64,000 bases of DNA, from contig NW_026262734.1 in the NCBI RefSeq assembly GCF_021869535.1, positions 106,241,088 through 106,305,087 of the forward strand. The letters run 5' to 3'. The stretch comes from Mytilus californianus. Taxonomy: Eukaryota; Mollusca; Bivalvia; Mytilida; Mytilidae. The notes under the pieces are model-generated. The model saw only the letters and a list, made by a program, of their open reading frames with translations. It made no database searches and was not told the DNA's origin. Positions 56,425 to 64,000 of this stretch are shown one piece after another. A program made the position numbers and the translations under genes. The stretch's first letter is position 1, and every line of letters starts with the position of its first letter.

Positions 56425-56735
56425 GCTCATTGTTGAAGGCCGTACTGTGATCTATAGCTGTTAATTTCTGTGTCATTTGGTCTCTTGTGGAGAGTTGTCT
56501 CATTGGCAATCATACCACATCTTCTTTTTTATATTTACATCAACAGATATAAACAATTCACCAAAGTCAAACTTAGTTGTAAGATCTCTGAAATTTTTTA
56601 CACGGTACAAGTTTTTCTAATTGTTGGAGATTGTTCGGTGACAGTAACACCTGTAACTGCTTAACCCATTTCTTATGCACTTTGGTTCGATAAACTCACT
56701 GAATATCATACCACATCTCCTTATTTTTATATGCA
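56425..56735. repeat. Fold-back MITE fragments
   Basis: 'ttgaaggccgtactgtgatc ... gagttgtctcattggcaatc ataccacatct' is a diverged arm of the family seen whole at 20061-20803. A second short piece is near 56705-56735. Confidence 0.6.
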
Positions 56736-56814
56736 TTACAATTTACATGAGCATGTAATTGTAAATAATATTTATATATATATATCAGAACAAACTTCAT
56801 TGCGTCACTTTTAT

Positions 56815-58765
56815 TTATGCATCCTTTGGCACAATACAAGTTCTAAAATTACACAACATAAAACAACTAAATGTTATTTCAGATGAAAGTTTTGTTTCAG
56901 TTCCATTCATAGGATTTATTAGAATTTTGTATGTTTTGCCATGTCCAATAATTAGCTCTATGTGCACGTGTTAATTAGAGACTTTTCTATCCCTTATAAG
57001 AGTTTTGGAACTAATTCTGTTTCTTTTTTTGAAAAAAGTGAGCAAACAAATCTTGCACATTTAAACCTTTGTCTGCCATCACACTGTCACCTGGATCACA
57101 TAATTGAACTATTCTACATCTTTCAACTATTTCACAGTCACTGGTACAACCAACATATGCATTAGAGACATAGTTGACTAAACCACCAGGTGTCAAACAT
57201 ACAAGTATTTTCAGTGTTTCTGTTTTTATATGATGAAAAGGTTGCCTGAGCTCTAGGAGCTTTAGGTTTTATCACGGGATATTCTGTGCTGTCAATAATA
57301 ATCCAAGTTGTAGGAAACTTTAATTTGAAGTTGGATGGCGAAAAATACCTGACTAAACCACTAAATGGCCAAGTGTTAGCCTCACGCCACTGTTCAGACA
57401 TAAAAACAATCCATGTTTACACAATATTCTTAACACTAGTTTCAATCTAGAATCTAGACAGTTCAAAGTTGGTTGTATAATGCCTCAATTTCATCAAAAT
57501 CATAAAAAAACTGATTTCAATTTGAAAATATATGCATCTCAAACAATGTGCTGCTGGACCAAGTGTGGTCAAAACAAATAAAATTTAGTATACAACTCTA
57601 AACCGGTATAAAAATGCATGGCTGTGTCACGTGTCTTCATTTCAAAATTCTCTGCTGAAAATATAGGCATTGATGGTGTTTGCGTAACTCCATCTGTGAA
57701 GCTCAACATTAGCTCGGCAGTTGGTGGTGGACAGCCATAAATCCTATCTGCAGTATGAATGACTTCTTCAGGAAAACCAACTTTACAATCAAAACTTTCC
57801 TCAAGATTTCTACTACAATATTCATCAAGTTTTAATAGTTCTTTTGTTTTCACAAGAAACTGCCCCAATTTTTCTTTTTGCGGACGATTCAGTCTCTTGC
57901 TTGGTCCAGGAAAATAGGCTGGGAATGGCAGTAGACTTAAGTCTCTGTATGGTGGGTTTGCGCCCTGAAAAAGGTTATAAAACATTAGTTTTTTGATAAT
58001 TAAATGAACTTCCATTAGCAATGCATACTTTGTACTACCTGGCAAAATATTAACTAGATTTATTCATTACAATCTGGATAAAACTATGTTAGCCTGATTC
58101 AATGCATATATGTACATCAAAATGTATGTTATGTAAATCCAAAGGACAAACAATGAGAGACATATGCAACAAACATACATTGTTTGTACCTAAATAACTA
58201 TAATATAGATGAGAGCATGTCATTGTTTTGTTCCTGTTAACATTGTCATTGATATTTTTCAAGAAAGTCTATGAGGCATAGCTTATGCATTCCTGTCATT
58301 ACTACATTAGCATAATTACTGCTAAAATAATTCTCAGTATGATATACCTCTTGTAAGAAATCATTATAATTTTAGCAAGCACCAAAAAATCTCAAACAGA
58401 TCACATTGAATCGTAATCCAAAAAATTATGACGTCTTGAATTAACCACCCCCTTTTATTCTAAAACGTTAATTGCGGTTGTAAACAGACTTTGGTTTATT
58501 CGCATGGCGATTACATATGTAACTATATATTTTAAAAAGAAAATAGAGTTTTACCATGAATAGTTTCCTGCACATAGTCTTTTTCAGTAAAATGTGCCTT
58601 GCAAACAACAGCTGATTGAGATGGACTCCAAGATTTCATCGTGTTCTCGTCCAATCTGCGTATGGGCCATGGCGTTGATCCAACTTTTCCTTCTTTTTAA
58701 GTCATTTGGAAATGCATGTCCTCCTCTTAAATGACATCCAGGTACACAACATCAAGTACTTGGCA
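56815..58765 (-). pseudogene. THAP-domain / DDE-superfamily (DDE_4-type) transposase, decayed
   Basis: On the minus strand a THAP zinc finger begins with CCVPGC (58751-58734), AFPNDLKRRKSWINAM, and, after a one-base frameshift, SWSPSQSAVVCKAHF. A middle region follows (57965-57569, with PPYRDLSLLPFPAYFPGP). The catalytic part then has TTWIIIDSTEYP (first D, 57291-57293), QATFSSYKNRNTE, after another frameshift GDSVMADKG (second D, 57071-57073), then NRISSKTLIRDRK, a stop, and HVHIE (E, 56956-56958), ending at a TAA at 56815-56817. The order and motifs match Harbinger-like DDE_4 proteins with THAP domains, common in bivalve genomes. Frameshifts, a TGA just before the THAP cysteines and an internal stop show it is not functional. 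Confidence 0.82.
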
Positions 58766-58769
58766 TCGT

Positions 58770-59740
58770 TAATTAAAAATGCAACTGTAATAGTTGCAAA
58801 GTGCAGAAACCGGAAGTTGAAGAACAAGATCGGCTACCACGGCGCCACCTATTCAGGAACGATAATTTGCTACTTTATATAACTGCGAAATAACAATAAC
58901 GTTAGACGGGTTCGCGTGCATAAACAGAAATGCTCTTTAAATTGTATAATATAATTCATGTTCAGTTGACCTTTAATTATTATATCAACGACTGAAATGA
59001 TTTATAAACATCTAGATTGCAGATAACACTCGAAATTAACCCGACCTTTTTCCACACGGAATTCAAATAATTCTAGTTTGTCAATCGGTTGACTGCTTAT
59101 AATGTAAAATACAAATATATCAAAAGTTTTTAAAACTAACAAAACACAATGATCATTTCTCTATTTCCCAATGTAAATGAAATGAAACAAAAAACATTTT
59201 ATATCACAATAAGAAGAGGAGAGAATCAACATTTTCCGGATCTACTTGGAGCCTTATGACCCCCCACGTAGATAAGTTGGATATCGCGGAAAGAAAGATT
59301 AACACGGCAACCAGAAAGGCATTAAAGCACTGCCTTTAAAAATCTATTCGGATGCATCAAACTTATAAAGTGTTATTTCCATTTTATTCTATAATTAATG
59401 TTCCATGCATATGCAAATTCAAAATATAAATGCAGGTAATGCTTGAGTTGATTATCAGAGTTGTTCAGTCGAGTTGAAAATTTTTATATATTTGCATTCT
59501 TTGATGAGTTATTCTTTTTAATACATTGATTTTTGGGGAAATATAGTAGAAAATGTAAGGAACTATATCTTTTTCTCTACATTTTCGAATTTTTTTAAAG
59601 CAAGGTCATTGATAACGTCTTAACAACAAAATTACTGTTTGATGTCAGAGGAATGAAATTTTCAGTTTCTATTTCTCTGGAAAATTAAAGTATTTCATTT
59701 CAACCAATGTAGTAATAGGATACCACCATTTACCTTCATC
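58770..59740. other. Intergenic, no recognised feature
   Basis: Slightly GC-richer near 58800-58870 (accggaagttgaagaacaag; cggctaccacggcgccacc), otherwise AT-rich. No coding exon supported. Confidence 0.4.
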
Positions 59741-59744
59741 AAGA

Positions 59745-59890
59745 ACACTAAAAGCAGAATATTTGAAAGCCAAGGATGTATAAGAACTGAAACAGTTGAA
59801 GATCTCTGTGACAAAAAAAAAGACCTAAAATAACAGCCAAATCCATCTATGACCTACATTGCCTGTGGGAGTTTTAACTTTTTAGAATGG
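59745..59890 (+). repeat. Second copy of the 4180-4310 repeat
   Basis: 'tttgaaagccaaggatgtat ... gacctaaaataacagccaaa ... cattgcctgtgggagtttta' is collinear with 4180-4310. Confidence 0.55.
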
Positions 59891-60309
59891 TTTGTTTCAA
59901 ATCACGTCAGTATCTAAATACTGACTACTGAGCTGATGAAACCATACGGACTGATAATCTACCAGCAACTAACTTAACAGTATAAAACCACTGATACTCA
60001 TACAATAGAAAATGAGTGTGATAGGAGGAAAGAACAGAGAGATAGCCTTTGCTGTTACAAAGATTTGTTGAGTTTTTCAAATTAAGGAAAACTTTATATC
60101 CCTCATCCAAAAGCTCTGATTCTATGCCTGGCTTTTGCTATTTTTTGTCATTTTTTTGTTTATAGCTCTTTGTCTTCTGGCCTCGAGCATCACTGAAGAG
60201 ACATTATTTGTTGAAATGCACATCTCGTGCAGAAAAATTGGTACCGTTAATGTTACTACAGTAAATTCATGTACACATTGGCACTAACAAATATATAACA
60301 TAACAAAAA

Positions 60310-60627
60310 TTTCTATTTAATCAGTTTTATTTACAAAAATAATAAATATAAAAACATGTAAGTCTCCATATGGTGTTTTACATACAGTTGGATGTTGTTA
60401 ATTTGAATTCACCCCAAACAGCTAAAGATCCCTTTATCTAGAGATTAATTATTCAGGTAGACTACATCTCCCAGAAAGCATGACTTGCTACTTGTGTTGT
60501 GAACACTGAATATTTTCAATCAAGTTTCAGTATCTAACAAAAAATTTGGGAGAAAATAGATTGATTTTGATAAATATTATCATGCTTATCTCTCAAAACA
60601 TACAATCAGATTTTTTTTTCTTTTCAA
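60310..60627 (-). other. Mevalonate kinase 3' UTR
   Basis: It follows the stop at 60628-60630. A minus-strand AATAAA signal lies at 60326-60331. The exact cleavage site cannot be read from sequence alone. Confidence 0.5.
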
Positions 60628-62263
60628 TCATGTTGTTTTTAAGAAGTCTGGTATAGAACTGATAGTACCACATGCTGGATCATGACACATTACCCCATTC
60701 CCACCAACACTTGTTTCCCAGCATTCAAAGTTCTGCTTTTTAAGCTCTGTTTCTATAGTTTTTAATGTTTCTTCTGTTGTTTCTGAAATAAGAAAGAAAA
60801 AAATGACTTTCTGTCCGACAGACTGGTTACAGCCATCTTGTCTTATTTTAACAAGATATCAACTAAATCAACATACCATCATTAGCTACCATGATTGTTT
60901 ATAACTAGATATGAACAATGCCCTCCTCTGCTCTGCCATTTGCATGAGTATAGTTCCACATTCTTTAGATTTGACAAACTGTTATGTTGAAGAACAACTT
61001 GAAATTGTTGTGCTGTCTGTAAGACAATAATTGGGGTGAAAGATACCAGAGGGACATTCAAACTAATAGATAAAAAAAAAAACTGACAACGCCATGGCTA
61101 AAAAAGAAAAAGACAAACAGACAAATAATAGTACACAAGACACAACATAGAATACTAAAGACTAAGCAACACGAACCCCACCAACAACTGGGGGTGATCT
61201 CATGATGATGACCCCTTCTGACCATAAATGACTAAGTTCAAATGCCTGGCATTTTGAGAATATATGAAAAAAATCAAATCCTGTAGAAGTGCACACCTCT
61301 ATCATGTGTAGAAACAGCCTACAAAATTTTAAAGCTGTAGCTCAAAAGCTGTAGGAGGAGATAGCCAGACAAACCATGATCTCTTTATGCAGCTACACGT
61401 TGTACCAAATATTGACTTTGTTCAAATACATGGAATTTTGAGGATATTAATCTTTTCTTTTGACAACTTGAAAATTAATAGCCATATTTTTGGCTAAATC
61501 AGAACCTAATCCTGCTAATGATCTATGTTGTTTTGTGCCATTACAGTTGACACTGTATGTTGCTATGATATTACTAAATGTGCTTAGCAATGGTTGAGTG
61601 ATGCCACTTACCTGGAGTAATCAGACAGAAAGCACAGCCACCACCTCCCGCTCCGGTCAGTTTACAATGGAGTCCATACTGTTGGCATGTTTTGCATACA
61701 CTTTCCAATGATGGATGACTCACACCTAGAAACCTCAGTAAGTCTTGGTTCATGTCAATCAAGTCCTGTAATAAATATGATAATTCAAGACAGAGTTATC
61801 TTCTCTTTGTTTTAGGCTGTTACACTCCCTTTGTTTAATCTTTACATATCCTTGAGTGCATACAATTTATAAGTGTCATATTCACTTAACAAATTGTTCA
61901 ATGGATGCTGCTACAATCCCTGAGATCAATCCTGAATATGCAAAATTAACTTAGACAAAAAACTAGATTACTTCTGCTGCCAGAAAGCCACAGAAACAGT
62001 AGAATAATTCTCAAATAGCAACCAGAAAAATTTAAATTGAATTTTTTTTAAAATTAATCTAAGCATATTATCAACATTTGACATTTATTTAGTAATGATG
62101 GCAATGTGTTATTTTCTCTAAATTTTATAAGTTGACAAACCTTCAATTTCTTATAACAGGAAGTGACATCACCATGGTTCCCTGTCATGTCTGAAAAAAC
62201 AGCTTCACATCTGCTCACTATGGCTTCCATAGAGTTTAACACTGGTGTCACAATATCTTCATA
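60628..62263 (-). CDS. MVK: Mevalonate kinase, last three exons (5' part outside window)
   Basis: Exons are 62263-62141, 61765-61612 and 60782-60628 (stop). Introns are GT-AG with phases 0 and 1, giving 143 residues. They match the C-terminal third of mevalonate kinase: VTPVLNSMEAIVSRCEAVF, LIDMNQDLLRFLGVSHPSLE, GLHCKLTGAGGGGCAF (GHMP-kinase motif 3, a glycine-rich loop that helps hold the phosphates), then NFECWETSVGGNGVMCH. The enzyme phosphorylates mevalonate with ATP in the isoprenoid and sterol pathway, in the cytosol or peroxisome. The animal enzyme is about 395 residues, so upstream exons should lie beyond position 64000. Intron 61611-60783 carries a Rep1 copy at 61035-61205. Confidence 0.93.
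61035..61205 (+). repeat. Rep1 copy in mevalonate kinase intron
   Basis: 'gaaagataccagagggacat tcaaact ... ctgacaacgccatggctaaa' continues to 'aacacgaaccccaccaacaa ctggggg'. It is the longest copy in the window. Confidence 0.7.
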
Positions 62264-63280
62264 CTGGAAGCAGAAAATTACTTTCCATATACAAATGAAT
62301 AAATAATTAGAGGCAGATAAAAGCGGGCCCCATTATGGAGCCACATAAATATGGTTGAAGCATAGACTTTTTACAAGTGCCATTCCTAACCTTGTCTTGC
62401 CTGGGTACCCCCTTTTCAAAATCCTAGATCAGCACCTGATTATTATCCCAGCTGGTAGAAATGGACTTCCTACTAATGCTTACATCAATTCCTATCAAGT
62501 GCTTCCATGCTTAATACTTAAAAGTTTGTGCATGGTCACACTTTTACAACCCAAACAACCCTGAATCATTCAATTGGTGTAATAAAATTTAAATAATTAA
62601 ACCATGAAATAACATAGTTTAAACAAGATTTGATTTTTGTTTTGTTTTTCGGACATTATCATGCATGGATGTTACATTTTATCAGGAAATTAAACCTAGC
62701 TTTAAAACACCATGTGATAATTTTCTGTCTTTCAAAACGATTAAATCCTTATGAACTATCTATGTAATGTAATAATTCTCAAAGATGTATTCTGTAAATT
62801 AAAACAATTTTGCAATGTTTTTACTTTCAGTAATGCAAAATTGTAACTGGATATGTGTTGCAAAAATAAACACTTGCATTTCTTAATTAGACAGCATTGT
62901 TTCAATGCAGCATTTTCCTAAAATTGCAATGAATAATCTCAAACTTGTGTCAAATCTTCCACAATCTCCATCATCGCAAAAAAATTTGAATTTACAGTGA
63001 TTTTGATTCATTTATTTTCATGGGTACCAATACTCAAATATTAAGGAAAAATAAACATATTTACACTTTTGGTATTGAGCTGAATTTTGTCTCTGAATGA
63101 CCTAAGATCTGTCTCTGAATAACCTTTTGATGTCAAGCAACAATCACTTTTTAATCATTTTGTCAAATTCTTTAAACTGTGATGTCAAATTTAATGGGAA
63201 CTTGTGTGGTTTTAAGTAATGGTGGACAAACTTGCAAACAAGTGTAAATGCGTCTATTGTATTTTAGCCGATATTTGAAA
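62264..63280. other. Mevalonate kinase intron, no recognised feature
   Basis: No further kinase exon was found. A GC-richer stretch near 62300-62540 has a 69-codon plus-strand frame without family resemblance. Confidence 0.45.
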
Positions 63281-63284
63281 TAGT

Positions 63285-63470
63285 GGTTTACAGGTTCAAT
63301 CCACCATTTCCTACATAAGAAAATGCCTGTACCAAGTCAGGAATATGACAGTTGTTATCCATTCATTTGATGTGTTTGAGCTTTTGATTTTACCATTATC
63401 AAGGGACTTTCCTTTTTTAAGTTTCCTCTGAGTTTAGTATTTTTGTGATTTTACTTTTTACAAGAGTCTG
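63285..63470 (+). repeat. Rep3 copy
   Basis: 'aagaaaatgcctgtaccaag tcaggaatatgacagttgtt' and 'tgatgtgtttgagcttttga' match 30870-30965. Confidence 0.65.
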
Positions 63471-63596
63471 TAACCAAGAAAAAAATTGTACTTTGTTGAA
63501 CATTTCAATTTGTGGTCCACTTGTACCCATGAAATCCAAGAAAATTGGTATCCATTGAACATTAATGAATCAACAGTATATTCTCTCATTAAAAAC

Positions 63597-64000
63597 CTTC
63601 AAGAGGAAGAAACTCAGTAATATTAGATATTTGTAATAATTCCTATCAACTTTTTCATAAACCTCCAGAGCAAGAATCTCAGTAATATTAAATATTTGTA
63701 ATAATTCCTATCAACTTTTTCATAAACCTCCAGAGCAAGAATCTCAGTAATATTAGATATTTGTAATAATTCCTATCAACTTTTTCATAAACCTCCAGAG
63801 CAAGAAACTCAGTAATATTAGATATTTGTAATAATTCCTATCAACTTTTTCATAAACCTCCAGAGCAAGAATCTCAGTAATATTAGATATTTGTAATAAT
63901 TCCTATCAACTTTTTCATAAACCTCCAGAGCAAGAATCTCAGTAATATTAGATATTTGTAATAATTCCTATCAACTTTTTCATAAACCTCCAGAGCAAGA
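63597..64000. repeat. 65-bp tandem array running off the window
   Basis: Units start at 63597 (diverged), 63662, 63727, 63792, 63857, 63922 and 63987, each beginning cctccagagcaagaa and containing attcctatcaactttttcat. Copies after the first are almost identical, so the array is recent. It lies in a mevalonate kinase intron or flank. Confidence 0.95.

Noticed and set aside
63597-64000. CRISPR-like regular repeat
   Set aside because: The units are contiguous 65-bp copies without unique spacers, in a eukaryotic intron.

Overview
The window looks like nuclear DNA from a bivalve mollusc, most likely a mussel (Mytilidae). Genes are intron-rich with GT-AG introns, intergenic DNA and introns are AT-rich, and the repeats are of kinds typical of mussels: Penelope-like elements, LINEs, tandem-repeat-cored Helitron-like elements, SINE tails ending in (ATCA)n, and MITEs. 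The species call is inference from repeat style and gene content, since no search was possible. No rRNA, tRNA, CRISPR or bacterial-type operon was seen.

Three host genes were reconstructed exon by exon with matching splice phases. (1) + strand, 472-22152: the last ten coding exons (372 residues) of an MMS22L-like replication-repair scaffold protein; its 5' part lies left of the window. (2) - strand, 47855-22593: a complete 17-exon gene for a 1,100-residue family GH81 endo-beta-1,3-glucanase with an N-terminal hydrophobic anchor and two tandem cysteine-containing modules inserted inside the GH81 beta-sandwich. (3) - strand, 62263-60628: the last three coding exons (143 residues) of mevalonate kinase; its 5' part lies right of the window. 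Genes 1 and 2 converge and their 3' UTRs probably overlap near 22.45-22.62 kb.

Much of the rest is mobile DNA. MMS22L introns hold a 5'-truncated RNase-H LINE (5.3-7.4 kb) and a nested stack at 10.48-16.94 kb: a MITE split by a 6.07-kb element with ~187-bp inverted terminal repeats, which contains a LINE with an intact endonuclease/reverse transcriptase frame. They also hold a Helitron-like element (18.1-19.2 kb) and a fold-back element (20.06-20.80 kb). GH81 introns hold a tandem-repeat family interrupted by a second copy of the same MITE (34.5-36.5 kb), a Helitron-like element (36.56-37.41 kb) and a Penelope-like element (43.6-46.0 kb). Between GH81 and mevalonate kinase lie a second Penelope-like copy (49.55-53.8 kb) split by a ~1.2-kb tandem-repeat element, another copy of that element (54.54-55.62 kb), and a decayed THAP/DDE transposase gene (56.8-58.8 kb).

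The most unusual observations are the GH81 architecture (a duplicated module nested in the catalytic fold) and two places in MMS22L where splice sites were copied by tandem duplication: a 41-bp array carrying six 3' splice sites, and a degenerate array of the last 5' splice site.
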